From positions 54,022 through 118,021 of the forward strand of contig NZ_JACJFM010000014.1 in the NCBI RefSeq assembly GCF_014164585.1: a DNA stretch of 64,000 nt. The letters run 5' to 3'. The translations under genes and the position numbers were made by a program. Below the pieces are notes generated by a model that was not told the DNA's origin, ran no database searches, and saw only the letters and a list, made by a program, of their open reading frames with translations. Source of the stretch: Oceanospirillum sediminis. Lineage in GTDB: Bacteria; Pseudomonadota; Gammaproteobacteria; Pseudomonadales; Halomonadaceae. Positions 25,803 through 35,384 of this stretch are shown piece after piece; the first letter of the stretch is position 1, and each line of letters starts with the position of its first letter.

Positions 25803-27173
25803 TCAGGAAACCCTGACATACCCCATCAGGCCTGTTTTCATATGCTCAATAACATGACAATGATACATCCAGCTACCGGGATTATCTGCAACAAAGGCGG
25901 CTTTCGCCCGACCATTTTTACCCAACAATACTGTATCCGTATGGAATGGGGTCACAGGTTTACCATCCATCTCCAGCACCAGAAAAGTGTGGCCATGAAG
26001 ATGAATCGGATGGTGATACTGGGTATTGTTTCTCAGTTCAAAAATATAGCTGTGACCCAGTGTCAGATCTGCCACGGGTTCAGGAATGTTGTCTTTACTC
26101 ATCCCTTCCCAGGCTCTGCGATTAATTAACCAGAATACAGGATGGGTATTACCCGCTTCATCCGTTGGGCTGATAGCTCCTTCCCATTCAAAAACAAAGT
26201 TAATGGTTTCAGCGGTATCCAGATCAGGAACAGGTACAGGGTTTATCGGTAATGATGGTAGTTCACTATGAATATCTCCTGTTTGAGCGGTTGCAGTAAA
26301 ACCTGCTACCGGGAAGCCGAACTTCCCTAAGAGATACTCAAGTGCAACATGCTGCCCCTCATCAGGCATAATCAGCCCAATATCAAGCCGCATACCCGGA
26401 CCGATTTTATGCTGATCCAGAGGATAAGGAGATGAAACGGGGTTGCCATCAATAGCAATAACCTGTGCATCAGTCCCTTTCATACGCAGGTTATATGTCA
26501 TGGTATTATCGACATTAGCAATTCTCAGCCTGACCCGACTTCCGGCAGGATAACTGAACTGAGGATCGTGGATACCATTTGCGGTACCCCACTCTCCCGG
26601 AGTTCCCATTCTTGCTGCATACCTGGGCCTGGTTAATGCTTTCCACTCTCCCTTTTTATCCAGATGCCAGTGCTTAAGAATCAGTACTTCGTCAATATCA
26701 AAGTCAACAGGTTCAGCTTCATCAACGACAAAAGCACCGACCAGTCCTTTACCCAGCTGAACCGTACTATTCATATGAGGGTGATACCAGAAAGTCCCGG
26801 CATCAGGCGGGGTAAACTCATAGACAAAGGTTTCTCCGGGCATTACCGGAGGCTGACTCAGAAAAGGAACCCCGTCCATTTCAATAGGAATTCTCAGCCC
26901 ATGCCAGTGTATCGTGGTAGGTTCATTCAGTTTATTAGTGAATTCAATTCTGACAGGCTTTCCCTGACGCGCCCGGATCACAGGAGCCGGTATATTTCCG
27001 TTAAAAGTCAGTACCGATGTCTGAAACCCCGGAATTAATTCTGCAGATGAAGGCTCAGCCGTCAGTTTATAGTGATACTCTATATCTGTTTTAACCTGAG
27101 CCAGAGACCATTGAGGTAGCGCAACAGAAGCCAGTGAAATGCCACTCAGTTGCAGGAAAGCCCTTCTATCCAA
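25803..27173 (-). CDS. multicopper oxidase, Tat-exported
   Basis: A 456-residue three-domain multicopper oxidase, probably periplasmic: the N-terminus RRAFLQLSGISLASVALP is a Tat signal. Copper motifs are HWHGLRIP and WYHPHMNS in the first domain, and HPIHLHGHTF and MYHCHVIEHMKTGLMG at the C-terminus, giving all four copper sites including the type 1 His-Cys-His with a Met ligand. The likely start is a TTG (27171-27173) with GGGAG 8 nt upstream. Laccase-like or copper/manganese oxidase activity is possible; no methionine-rich insert as in CueO is obvious. HD-GYP genes flank it. Confidence 0.85.
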   Translation of the reverse strand: MDRRAFLQLSGISLASVALPQWSLAQVKTDIEYHYKLTAEPSSAELIPGFQTSVLTFNGNIPAPVIRARQGKPVRIEFTNKLNEPTTIHWHGLRIPIEMDGVPFLSQPPVMPGETFVYEFTPPDAGTFWYHPHMNSTVQLGKGLVGAFVVDEAEPVDFDIDEVLILKHWHLDKKGEWKALTRPRYAARMGTPGEWGTANGIHDPQFSYPAGSRVRLRIANVDNTMTYNLRMKGTDAQVIAIDGNPVSSPYPLDQHKIGPGMRLDIGLIMPDEGQHVALEYLLGKFGFPVAGFTATAQTGDIHSELPSLPINPVPVPDLDTAETINFVFEWEGAISPTDEAGNTHPVFWLINRRAWEGMSKDNIPEPVADLTLGHSYIFELRNNTQYHHPIHLHGHTFLVLEMDGKPVTPFHTDTVLLGKNGRAKAAFVADNPGSWMYHCHVIEHMKTGLMGYVRVS

Positions 27174-27302
27174 AATATTATCTCCCGAGTCAAATAATCA
27201 GGAGATAGTACTGTATCACCACTTAGTGGGAAATATTATTATTTGAGACAGATCACCAAAAGCAGAAAATTCACCTGATCTGATATACTCCGAATAAAGA
27301 CA

Positions 27303-28352
27303 TTACGTCTCTGCCAGCCTTTCTTTTACTTCAAGGACCGCAGGCAATACTCTCTGAAAGGCCTCGACAATCTGAGGGTCAAAATGTTTACCTTTCTGTT
27401 CCTCAAATAAATTCAGGGCATCTTCTACCGACCAGGCTTTTTTATATGGCCGGACAGAAACCAGAGCATCAAAGACATCCGCCAGAGCAGCAATACGGGC
27501 GACCAGAGGAATATCATCTCCTTTCAGCCCATGAGGATAGCCAGAACCATCCCATTTCTCATGATGATATAAAGCAACTTCCCGAGCGACCTTCAACAAT
27601 TCAGAATCAGGATTATCAAGAATTCGGCCACCAATTGCCGGATGGCTTTTAATGACCTCAAATTCATCTTCAGTTAAGCGCCCAGGCTTACATAAAATCT
27701 GATCCGGAATACCCAGTTTGCCAATATCGTGCATAGGGGCAGCCGATGCCAGAGTATCCGCATCCTCCTCACTAAAACCCAGTTCCAACGCAATCAATCT
27801 GGTATACTCAGCCATACGCTGAACATGCAAACCTGTTTCATTATCCTTATACTCGGCGGCCAGTCCCAGTCTGCGAATCAATTCTTTACGAGACTTATCC
27901 AGCTCCTGAGTTCTGAGCATCACTTCATGCATCAGAGATTGTTTTTGCATAGCTGCAGCCAGATGGGTTCGTATTCTGGCTTTAACAATAGGCGGACTAA
28001 TTGGCTTAGTAATATAGTCCACCGCTCCCAGCTCCAGGCCCTTTTCTTCATCCCCGATATCGCTCATCGCACTGATAAAAATGACAGGGATGTTTTTTGT
28101 GCGAGGATCAGCCTTCAACTGGCGGCAAACTTCATAGCCATCAATACCAGGCATCATAATATCTAACAGAATCAAATCAGGAACAGTACCATTAAACACC
28201 CGATTCAATGCCTGCTCACCATCCTTAGCCACTACAGTTCTGTAATCAGGCTTTAACAAACCGACCAGCACCGAAATATTCATCGGCGTGTCGTCAACAA
28301 TCAACACCGTTGGCTTTTCATTTGTCATTTGGTTCTCTGTCACATCCATCAT
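27303..28352 (-). CDS. HD-GYP response regulator of the hybrid kinase operon
   Basis: A 349-residue protein. The receiver domain (about 14-130) has VLIVDDTPMN and LILLDIMMPG. The HD-GYP domain shows MHDIGKLGIPDQI, LYHHEKWDGSGYPHGLKG and ADVFDALVSVRPYK. It should degrade c-di-GMP when phosphorylated. It begins two bases after the stop of the hybrid kinase and is very probably coupled to it. Strongly similar in layout to the 24155-25255 regulator, with which it brackets the multicopper oxidase. Confidence 0.9.
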   Translation of the reverse strand: MMDVTENQMTNEKPTVLIVDDTPMNISVLVGLLKPDYRTVVAKDGEQALNRVFNGTVPDLILLDIMMPGIDGYEVCRQLKADPRTKNIPVIFISAMSDIGDEEKGLELGAVDYITKPISPPIVKARIRTHLAAAMQKQSLMHEVMLRTQELDKSRKELIRRLGLAAEYKDNETGLHVQRMAEYTRLIALELGFSEEDADTLASAAPMHDIGKLGIPDQILCKPGRLTEDEFEVIKSHPAIGGRILDNPDSELLKVAREVALYHHEKWDGSGYPHGLKGDDIPLVARIAALADVFDALVSVRPYKKAWSVEDALNLFEEQKGKHFDPQIVEAFQRVLPAVLEVKERLAET

Positions 28353-28354
28353 TG

Positions 28355-31300
28355 TTATCTTTCAAACAGGGCCAGCAATTCCAGAGCCTGGTCAAACTCA
28401 TAGCTCTCTACCAGCTCCATCAGGGTTACTCCATGCTGCATCAGGGTATCATTATCCTGAACCTGCTCCATCAGCTCTGGTACTTTATCCAGTACTTCAG
28501 CATCCCCCTCTTCAAGCATCACTCTGATTGCCTGAATCAGGTTTTTTATTTTCTCTGGGTCATTCGTTGATTGCATGGGCTGAATTGATTGCATGAATAG
28601 CCGCTCGTCTGGCGCTGTCGCTTTATACTGCCCATTATCAAAACCTTTTTCATTGATACACGTTATGACACTATTCACCGTAGCAGATAAAACCTCAGCC
28701 AGGGCAGTTAAATCATGATCTCCGGGCAGTTTATTATTAACCAGCATAAGTTCAACTATTTTTACATTCTCAGCGATAAGCGACATACCCAGGGTTGAAG
28801 AGGTCCCTTTCAGAGTATGTAACCAGCGCTTAAGATCCGACCATTCCCCTTGCGCCATATACTGTCTGGCAGGGGTAATTCCTTCAGAGTAATCATCACA
28901 AAACTGCTTCATCAGACGTATTAACAGTTCAGCATTGCCTGCGACAGAGCGCATCGCTATAGCCAGATCAACCCCCTCAACGGCACAAGGCAGAGAACTG
29001 CCTTTTTCGGCACCATTCTCCGACTCCAGTTCACCTGAAATCACCCTGGGTTCAATCCATTGTATGAGCTTTTCTTTCAACAGATCCGGGTCAATCGGTT
29101 TAGCAATATGGTCATTCATACCATGAGACATACACTGCACAATGTCTTCCTGCATAGCATGTGCTGTCATAGCAATAATGGGAGGTGTCTTAGGTAGTTG
29201 CATCTCATGAATCTGCAATGTCGCCTGCAAACCATCTAACTGTGGCATCTGAATATCCATCATAATCAGATCATATTGCTGCTGTTGCACCGCATTGACA
29301 GCATCTCTGCCATTATCGACCAGAGTCAGATCCAGACCATAAGGTTCCAGCAAACCAGTAATCACTTCCTGATTGATAAGATTATCTTCTGCAATCAGGA
29401 TCTTAGCTCCCAGCAGGGCATTAATTTCATCGCCTTCACGGAACATATGACGGATGCTGCCGTTACCTGATCCTCTGACCCGGTTCTGTCTGATCAGACA
29501 TTCCTGGATGCTATCGGCCAGATGAGAGCCTGATACGGGTTTCAATAATACAGCGTCAATAAATTCAGGATTAATTTTCTGTTGCAGATCCTCTCCACCA
29601 TGCCCGGTTATCAGAATAATGGCGGGTTGTTGCGTTAACGAGGAATTATTACGTATGGACTGTGCAACCTGAAAACCGTCCATCACTGGCATTTGCCAGT
29701 CCACCAGTACAACATCAAAAGGCGCTTCCCCAACCAGCTCAGCATTAACCAGGCGGTTCAGCCCATCAGGAGAATTTGTTTCGCCAACTGCATCAATATT
29801 TATACTATTAAGCAATTCAACACAGGCTTCCACAGCCACTGATTCATCGTCGATAATCAGCACTCTGATGGTATCAAGCGCAGGTTTCTCTTCTTCAGGC
29901 AGATGGTGAATATCAGCCTTAATAGTGAAAAAGAATTCACTGCCTTTACCACTCTCAGAAAAGACATTGATCTGCCCCCCCATCAATTCAACCAGCTGTT
30001 TACAAATAGCTAATCCCAGACCAGTGCCGCCATACTGTCGTGTCGTGGAAGCATCTGCCTGAGAAAAAGCTTTAAACAAACGCTGCTGAGCTTCCTGGCT
30101 GAGCCCGATTCCTGAGTCCTGAACAGAAAAACGTAACTCCGCCTGATTACCAGTCTGGCGAAGCAATGAAGCAGAAATACGTATTTCACCGCTATCGGTG
30201 AACTTGATGGCATTATTGACCAGATTCAGTAGCACCTGGCCAAGACGCAGAGGGTCTCCTTCAAAATATGCAGGAAGTGCCCCGTCAATATCAAAAATAA
30301 GTGGCAGTGATTTTTCTTCTGCTTTAACACGAGCAACATCCGCCAGATTATTCAGTACGTTGTCCAGACGAAATGGGATACGTTCGACATCCATTTTGCC
30401 TGCTTCAATTTTGGAAAAATCCAGAATGTCGTTGATAATGGATAGCAAGTTCTGGGATGACAGCTGAATTTTATCAATATAGCTATTGACTCTGTCATCA
30501 ACAGAGACTTGCTTTGCCAGGTGGCTCATACCAATAATGGCATTCATCGGCGTTCGAATTTCATGGCTCATATTCGCCAGGAAACTACTTTTTGCATCGC
30601 TGGCCTGCTTGGCTTTGTCCCTTTCGGCCAGCAATTCCTTTTCAATCAGCTTCTGATCGGATATATCGGTTCTGACAGAGACAATGGACACCATCCGCTT
30701 TTTATGGTCATAAATAGGTACGACGGTCGCATTAACCCAGTAAAGCTTACCAGACTTAGCTCTGTTACAGACTTCTCCATGCCAGACTTTATCAGATAAA
30801 GCGGATTGCCAGAGTTCACCAAAGAATCCCCCGGGATGTACTCCTGAGTTAATCACCTTATGAGTCTTACCTAGCAATTCCTCTGCAGAAAAACCCGAAA
30901 TATCCTCAAACTTCTTATTCACATAGGTGATACGTCCTTTCGGATCAGTAATACTGACAATAGCGTGCTCATCCATTGCATCTTTAAACGCACGCAGCCG
31001 GATATTGGATACCTCCAGCCTGCGACGGAATACCCGCAGACGCCACAGAATAATAACAACAATAACAATCAACAATGATATTACAGCCAGCATTGCCCAG
31101 CGGCTGTCATTCTGATTCTTTCTGGCAATTCGTACCCAGCTCTCAAATCGATTCTCAAACTCTTCCAGTTCAAGGTATAGAGGCAAAGCCAGCAACACAT
31201 CAGACGCATCCTGCATATCTTCTACAGTATCTCTCAGGCGCAGATGATGCAGCTTTACTGCGTTAAACACAGACTGCACCGCTCCGGGAGACATTTTCAG

Positions 31301-31903
31301 CCCGGCGTCCACTTTATCAAGGTAATTTTTTAGTTCAAAAGCCCCTGCAGCATCTGGCAAAGCCACATAGCGTAAATTATGGAAAAGAATGCCAGACAAC
31401 AAAATTTTATACTCCTGCAGTGCCATAGCACTCAGCCCCGTTGCTTTCAGCTGCTCCTCTGCAGATACGAAGACTTGCCCGGTCTGGCTGACAAGCAAAG
31501 CGAAACTGGCCGTCATAGAAGAGATATCCAGTATAAGTTGCTGAAATGCCTGTTGCTGCCCTCTATACAGTTTCCATTGTTCCCTAACCTCAGGAATCTC
31601 TTTAATGATACTCCTGAGTTCATGATCAATTTCTTTTACACTGACCTCGTACTGATTAAACAGGTCGAGAAAGTTATCTCCGGGATTATCTCTATACCCT
31701 CTGCTCAGCAAAGCAACTTCCCTGCGCATAGCATTGATCAGCTCTTTCTGGTCATGAATACTTTCAAAAATCACATCCTGCCTGACATCAGAGGAAGGCT
31801 GCAAAAGATAAGCCATCAAGGGGAAAAGCAGAAATAATCCACTCAGGCTGATCCAGAGAATACTGTCTGTAATTCGCACCCAAAAGGCATTACTTTTGAT
31901 CAT
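28355..31903 (-). CDS. hybrid histidine kinase (sensor-PAS-HisKA-HATPase-REC-REC-HPt)
   Basis: An about 1182-residue inner-membrane kinase. From the N-terminus it has membrane segment 1 (about 15-40), a helical periplasmic sensor to about 270 and membrane segment 2 ([18 protein letters not shown]). Then come a PAS domain ([17 protein letters not shown]), HisKA ([19 protein letters not shown]) and HATPase ([13 protein letters not shown]). The first receiver is [13 protein letters not shown], the second is [13 protein letters not shown], and the HPt has [13 protein letters not shown]. The start at 31903 overlaps the upstream di-haem peroxidase gene by 14 bases. Output is most likely through the downstream HD-GYP regulator. 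Confidence 0.9.
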   Translation of the reverse strand: MIKSNAFWVRITDSILWISLSGLFLLFPLMAYLLQPSSDVRQDVIFESIHDQKELINAMRREVALLSRGYRDNPGDNFLDLFNQYEVSVKEIDHELRSIIKEIPEVREQWKLYRGQQQAFQQLILDISSMTASFALLVSQTGQVFVSAEEQLKATGLSAMALQEYKILLSGILFHNLRYVALPDAAGAFELKNYLDKVDAGLKMSPGAVQSVFNAVKLHHLRLRDTVEDMQDASDVLLALPLYLELEEFENRFESWVRIARKNQNDSRWAMLAVISLLIVIVVIILWRLRVFRRRLEVSNIRLRAFKDAMDEHAIVSITDPKGRITYVNKKFEDISGFSAEELLGKTHKVINSGVHPGGFFGELWQSALSDKVWHGEVCNRAKSGKLYWVNATVVPIYDHKKRMVSIVSVRTDISDQKLIEKELLAERDKAKQASDAKSSFLANMSHEIRTPMNAIIGMSHLAKQVSVDDRVNSYIDKIQLSSQNLLSIINDILDFSKIEAGKMDVERIPFRLDNVLNNLADVARVKAEEKSLPLIFDIDGALPAYFEGDPLRLGQVLLNLVNNAIKFTDSGEIRISASLLRQTGNQAELRFSVQDSGIGLSQEAQQRLFKAFSQADASTTRQYGGTGLGLAICKQLVELMGGQINVFSESGKGSEFFFTIKADIHHLPEEEKPALDTIRVLIIDDESVAVEACVELLNSINIDAVGETNSPDGLNRLVNAELVGEAPFDVVLVDWQMPVMDGFQVAQSIRNNSSLTQQPAIILITGHGGEDLQQKINPEFIDAVLLKPVSGSHLADSIQECLIRQNRVRGSGNGSIRHMFREGDEINALLGAKILIAEDNLINQEVITGLLEPYGLDLTLVDNGRDAVNAVQQQQYDLIMMDIQMPQLDGLQATLQIHEMQLPKTPPIIAMTAHAMQEDIVQCMSHGMNDHIAKPIDPDLLKEKLIQWIEPRVISGELESENGAEKGSSLPCAVEGVDLAIAMRSVAGNAELLIRLMKQFCDDYSEGITPARQYMAQGEWSDLKRWLHTLKGTSSTLGMSLIAENVKIVELMLVNNKLPGDHDLTALAEVLSATVNSVITCINEKGFDNGQYKATAPDERLFMQSIQPMQSTNDPEKIKNLIQAIRVMLEEGDAEVLDKVPELMEQVQDNDTLMQHGVTLMELVESYEFDQALELLALFER

Positions 31904-32762
31904 TGAGAATCTGTCCTTCAAAATCTCTGAGTTCACTACTATGACTTCTCAGAAACATTGCAATTTTTTCCGCATCGTCCCGACTGACGATAACTCCATT
32001 ATGCTTTTTACTCATACTCAGTATCGCTTCTGTCAGCGTCTCAGTATTTCCAGCATAAAAATAAGGGGGGGTTTTACTGGCATTACGTAATCTGGGGACG
32101 ACGACCTCCCTGACCTGATTTCCATCCACTTTTTCTGCCTTCACATTACCTCCCAGATCTCTGCCACTGTGGCAGAAATGGCAACCTTTGCGGCGAAAAA
32201 CCTGCATGCCTTCTGTCTCTTTATCTGAAAGCGAACCGGCTATACCGTCAAGATAATCGTCATATCGACTGGGTATGGGCTCTATTGAGTGAAGATACTG
32301 ACTCAGCGCCTGATAAACACCACCAGCGCTTGAACGCCCATAAATCTGATTCGCCAGTTTTTTTAACTCAGGGTCGTTCCTTAAACTCAGATAAGTATCC
32401 AGTACAGAAAGTTGCTGATGGACTGACAGGCATAGCTTAATCGCATCTTCCAGACTAAAGTGCGTTCCCTGATGAAAATAGCTGATTTTTCTTTGCAAAC
32501 TGAATAAAGCGGGCGTATTAACCCGTGCCAGTAGTTCATCATCACCTTCTGATAAAGGTTGACGATCTGCAAAATGATATTCTGGTCGATGGCAGGAACT
32601 GCAGGATGTTGCCCCGCTCTCTGAAAACATTGTATTAAAAAAAATCCTTTTCCCAAGTTCCAGCTCCAGTCGATTCCTTTCCGATATTTCTGTGCTGTGG
32701 GCAACAACCGGCAAAAAAACGAATAAAGCAACAAGAGTAGCAACACAAGAGTGAAACGACAT
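31890..32762 (-). CDS. di-haem cytochrome c peroxidase / MauG-like protein
   Basis: A 290-residue exported protein with a signal peptide (VATLVALFVFLPVVAHS) and two haem c motifs, CSSCH (about 54-58) and CHFCH (about 195-199). The layout is that of bacterial di-haem cytochrome c peroxidases and MauG, with RNASKTPPYFYAGN near the C-terminus. It is somewhat shorter than typical Ccp. It is the first gene of an operon with a hybrid kinase and an HD-GYP regulator. That suggests a redox-sensing or peroxide-sensing task, or modification of a partner protein, more than bulk peroxide removal; this role is inferred. Confidence 0.82.
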   Translation of the reverse strand: MSFHSCVATLVALFVFLPVVAHSTEISERNRLELELGKRIFFNTMFSESGATSCSSCHRPEYHFADRQPLSEGDDELLARVNTPALFSLQRKISYFHQGTHFSLEDAIKLCLSVHQQLSVLDTYLSLRNDPELKKLANQIYGRSSAGGVYQALSQYLHSIEPIPSRYDDYLDGIAGSLSDKETEGMQVFRRKGCHFCHSGRDLGGNVKAEKVDGNQVREVVVPRLRNASKTPPYFYAGNTETLTEAILSMSKKHNGVIVSRDDAEKIAMFLRSHSSELRDFEGQILNDQK

Positions 32763-32966
32763 ATTCTTCCAGCCAGACAGATCTCTTTATTCTAAGAGTT
32801 TAATATTTAACTCTGTAGAAAACAGAACTTTCTACCCTTTATAGATTTATATGTAAAGCATAATTAAGAATTAAGATACATAAACGGTTAGCTACTGCAC
32901 AAGACAGAAGCTAACGGCTTAACCGGTAAAATTATGTAACAACAGATAGAATTACAGCAATGAACT

Positions 32967-33572
32967 TCAGGCAGGCCGCTTCATACTGAAGTACTCTTTT
33001 GACGACGAGTAACGGCTCCCTCCCAGTTTTGCGATAAGCTCCCACTCATTCATATTCACACGCCCGTTCTGCCAAATCTCATCATCAATATGCACATTAA
33101 CAACGTCACCCAGTACCAGGTTGCCTGCCAGAGGACCATCCCCTAAACGCTGAACACTATGCAAACGACACTCAAACCAGGCTTTGGCTTCCTTAACGGC
33201 GGCAGAAGGACCACTGTTAACCGGAATGGGCGTTACTCCGGACAATTCGAACTCATCCACTTCATCAGGCAGGTCTTCACTGGAGATGTTCATTGCTTCT
33301 GCCAGATTACGATCAACAATATTGACTACAAAATGTTCATTCGCTTTTAAGTTACGCAGTGTTTCTTTCTCTTCCCCCTTGCCATTTAACAGTACAGAAA
33401 AACTGATAATTGGCGGGTTAACACTGGCTACATTGAAGTAAGAAAAAGGTGCCAGGTTTTTCACCCCAGCCGGGCTGACCGTAGCGACCCAGGCAATAGG
33501 TCTTGGATAAACAGTGCACCCCAGCAGATTAATTGTTTCCAGAGGAGAAAGATCCTGAATATTAATATCCAT
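32967..33572 (-). CDS. flavin reductase-like FMN-binding protein
   Basis: A 201-residue protein of the flavin-reductase-like split-barrel family: YPRPIAWVATVSPAGVKNLAPFSYFN binds FMN, then PPIISFSV and NEHFVVNIVDRNLAEAMN. The ATG at 33570-33572 has GAGG 7 nt upstream. These proteins bind FMN and reduce flavin or act with an oxygenase. A terminator separates it from the upstream enoyl-CoA hydratase, so it is its own unit. A link to phenylacetate metabolism is suggested only by position. Confidence 0.8.
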   Translation of the reverse strand: MDINIQDLSPLETINLLGCTVYPRPIAWVATVSPAGVKNLAPFSYFNVASVNPPIISFSVLLNGKGEEKETLRNLKANEHFVVNIVDRNLAEAMNISSEDLPDEVDEFELSGVTPIPVNSGPSAAVKEAKAWFECRLHSVQRLGDGPLAGNLVLGDVVNVHIDDEIWQNGRVNMNEWELIAKLGGSRYSSSKEYFSMKRPA

Positions 33573-33591
33573 ATGAAGCCTCAGACGGTAA

Positions 33592-33620
33592 TAAAAAAAC
33601 AGCCGCGACAAAGCGCGGCT
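33592..33620 (-). terminator. intrinsic terminator of the enoyl-CoA hydratase gene
   Basis: AGCCGCG (33601-33607) and CGCGGCT (33614-33620) pair around six bases, followed on the minus strand by GTTTTTTTATT. Confidence 0.85.
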
Positions 33621-33650
33621 TAAGCAAGGTGAAATCGTTGTACAGAAGGA

Positions 33651-34436
33651 TTAGCGGTGTTTGAAGTCAGGCTTTCTTTTTTCTACAAAGGCATTCATAC
33701 CTTCTTTCTGATCTTCTGTTGCAAAAGTTGACGCAAAGGCACGACGCTCAAACCGGAGTCCTTCTTGCAGAGAAGACTCAAACGCGACATTAACGGCCTC
33801 TTTTGCCATATAAACAGCAGGACGGGACATTTTTGCAATCTTACCAGCCACTTTCAGAGCTTCAGCTTCCAGTTCTTCTGCTGGCAGAATTCGACTGACT
33901 AATCCAGCTCTCTCAGCTTCCTCTGCATCCATCATACGACCAGTCAGGCACATCTCCATCGCCTTAGCTTTACCCACTGCACGGGTCAGACGCTGAGTAC
34001 CACCAGCTCCGGGAATAGTACCAATATTAATTTCAGGCTGACCAAATCTGGCCGTGTCTGCTGCCAGGATGAAATCACAGGCCATCGCCATTTCACAGCC
34101 ACCTCCAAGAGCAAAACCTGAAACAGCAGCAATAATCGGTTTTCTGGCCGTATTCAGGCTATCCCAGCCATCACGACGATTATATGGAAAGTCAGCCAGG
34201 AACAGGTCTATAAAATCCTGACCTTCCATATCTTTAATATCCGCACCGGCAGCAAAGGCTTTTTCATTACCGGTAATCACCATAGCCCCCACTTCATCAT
34301 CCGCCTGAAACGCTTCAATAGCCTGACCAACTTCAGATACCAGCGCCATAGATAAAGCATTCATAGCTTCGGGACGGTTCAGCTGAATCCAGCCAACTGC
34401 ACCACGGGTTTCAACAAGAATATTCTGATATTCCAC
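33651..34436 (-). CDS. enoyl-CoA hydratase (PaaF-like paralogue)
   Basis: A 261-residue crotonase. The oxyanion-hole motif is [11 protein letters not shown] and the two catalytic glutamates lie in [11 protein letters not shown] and [18 protein letters not shown], so it should be an active hydratase. It is clearly a paralogue of PaaF at 37793 in the same window. The start is GTG with GGAG upstream. It follows paaY on the same strand, with repeat element 2 and a weak terminator between. It could serve phenylacetate or another acyl-CoA route. Confidence 0.85.
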   Translation of the reverse strand: MEYQNILVETRGAVGWIQLNRPEAMNALSMALVSEVGQAIEAFQADDEVGAMVITGNEKAFAAGADIKDMEGQDFIDLFLADFPYNRRDGWDSLNTARKPIIAAVSGFALGGGCEMAMACDFILAADTARFGQPEINIGTIPGAGGTQRLTRAVGKAKAMEMCLTGRMMDAEEAERAGLVSRILPAEELEAEALKVAGKIAKMSRPAVYMAKEAVNVAFESSLQEGLRFERRAFASTFATEDQKEGMNAFVEKRKPDFKHR

Positions 34437-34466
34437 GGAACTCTCCAGGTCTTTTTATTCTGAGCA

Positions 34467-34546
34467 CCTGAACTAAGCTTTCTCTGTAAAGCATTACGAT
34501 GTACTGCTCCATGCGGAGAGAAAATATATCAATACTTGTGTTCAGG
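34467..34546. repeat. CCTGAACAAAAGT element, copy 2
   Basis: An 80-bp element with ends CCTGAACTAAGC and CTTGTGTTCAGG (imperfect terminal repeats). It has an internal TTTCTCT/AGAGAAA pair and the core GCTCCATGCGGAG. It lies 31 nt upstream of the enoyl-CoA hydratase start. Confidence 0.7.
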
Positions 34547-34587
34547 TATATTCCGGGCATTTTCCGCCCAGAACTTATTTAAGAAAA

Positions 34588-34621
34588 GCCTCTTCCAGCA
34601 TGCAGTCTGTCTGTCAGAGGC
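34588..34621 (-). terminator. probable terminator of paaY
   Basis: GCCTCT (34588-34593) and AGAGGC (34616-34621) pair over a 22-nt loop, followed on the minus strand by TTTTCTT. The long loop makes it weaker than the others. Confidence 0.5.
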
Positions 34622-34636
34622 GTTAATTCAGCTAAA

Positions 34637-35242
34637 TTACTTTTCCTGTTTAATCTCATAAAGAGGTTTAACATCTGGTATTTCTATACGTTTTCGATCG
34701 GCTTCGACCTCAGTCAGAGCCTCGGTCAGTTCCATAGTCTGTAAACTTCTGACAGCCAGATTCTGATACTCTTCTGTGCCTTTTGTTTTCCAGGCAATCT
34801 CTTTATCAGACAGCTCCCGGATAACCTTAGCCGGTGTACCCGCCAACAGAGTTTTGTCCGGACATTCAAAGTCAGCTTTTACAAACGCACAGGCTGCAAC
34901 AATGGCTGATTCTCCAACACGGGCATTATCCATAACCACTGCATTCATACCTACCAGTGCATTCTTACCAATATGGCAACCATGAAGCACAGCGCCATGC
35001 CCGATATGTCCATTTTCCTCAACGATGGTATCTGTCCCCGGAAAACCATGCATGACACAGGTGTCCTGCACGTTCGCCCCTTCTTTAATCACTAAACGAC
35101 CGAAATCGCCTCTCAGACAAGCCCCCGGACCAATATAACAGCGAGGGCCAACAATAACGTCACCGATTAAAACAGCAGTGGGATGAACAAAAGCGGAAGG
35201 ATCGACAACGGGAGTAATGCCATCAATACTGTAAACAGGCAT
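34637..35242 (-). CDS. paaY: PaaY, hexapeptide-repeat gamma-carbonic-anhydrase-like protein
   Basis: A 201-residue left-handed beta-helix protein built of hexapeptide repeats ([41 protein letters not shown]). The metal histidines fit VMHGF and [10 protein letters not shown]. PaaY acts as a thioesterase that clears dead-end CoA esters in phenylacetate catabolism; the length matches. It is next to paaN on the same strand, behind the paaN terminator. Confidence 0.88.
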   Translation of the reverse strand: MPVYSIDGITPVVDPSAFVHPTAVLIGDVIVGPRCYIGPGACLRGDFGRLVIKEGANVQDTCVMHGFPGTDTIVEENGHIGHGAVLHGCHIGKNALVGMNAVVMDNARVGESAIVAACAFVKADFECPDKTLLAGTPAKVIRELSDKEIAWKTKGTEEYQNLAVRSLQTMELTEALTEVEADRKRIEIPDVKPLYEIKQEK

Positions 35243-35349
35243 ACAACCTCTCCTGCTAACAGACTTGTCTGTTATGACATCCGGGAGAATTTACAGAACG
35301 CCTGATTCCCGTGGAAGCCACTACAGAAATGTCTTTTTGGGGATAATAA

Positions 35350-35373
35350 GCAGCAACCCTTATGGGTTGCTGC
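35350..35373 (-). terminator. intrinsic terminator of paaN
   Basis: GCAGCAACCC (35350-35359) and GGGTTGCTGC (35364-35373) form a perfect 10-bp stem with a TTAT loop. The minus-strand tail is TTATTATCC. Confidence 0.8.
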
Positions 35374-35384
35374 ATAAAGCCACA

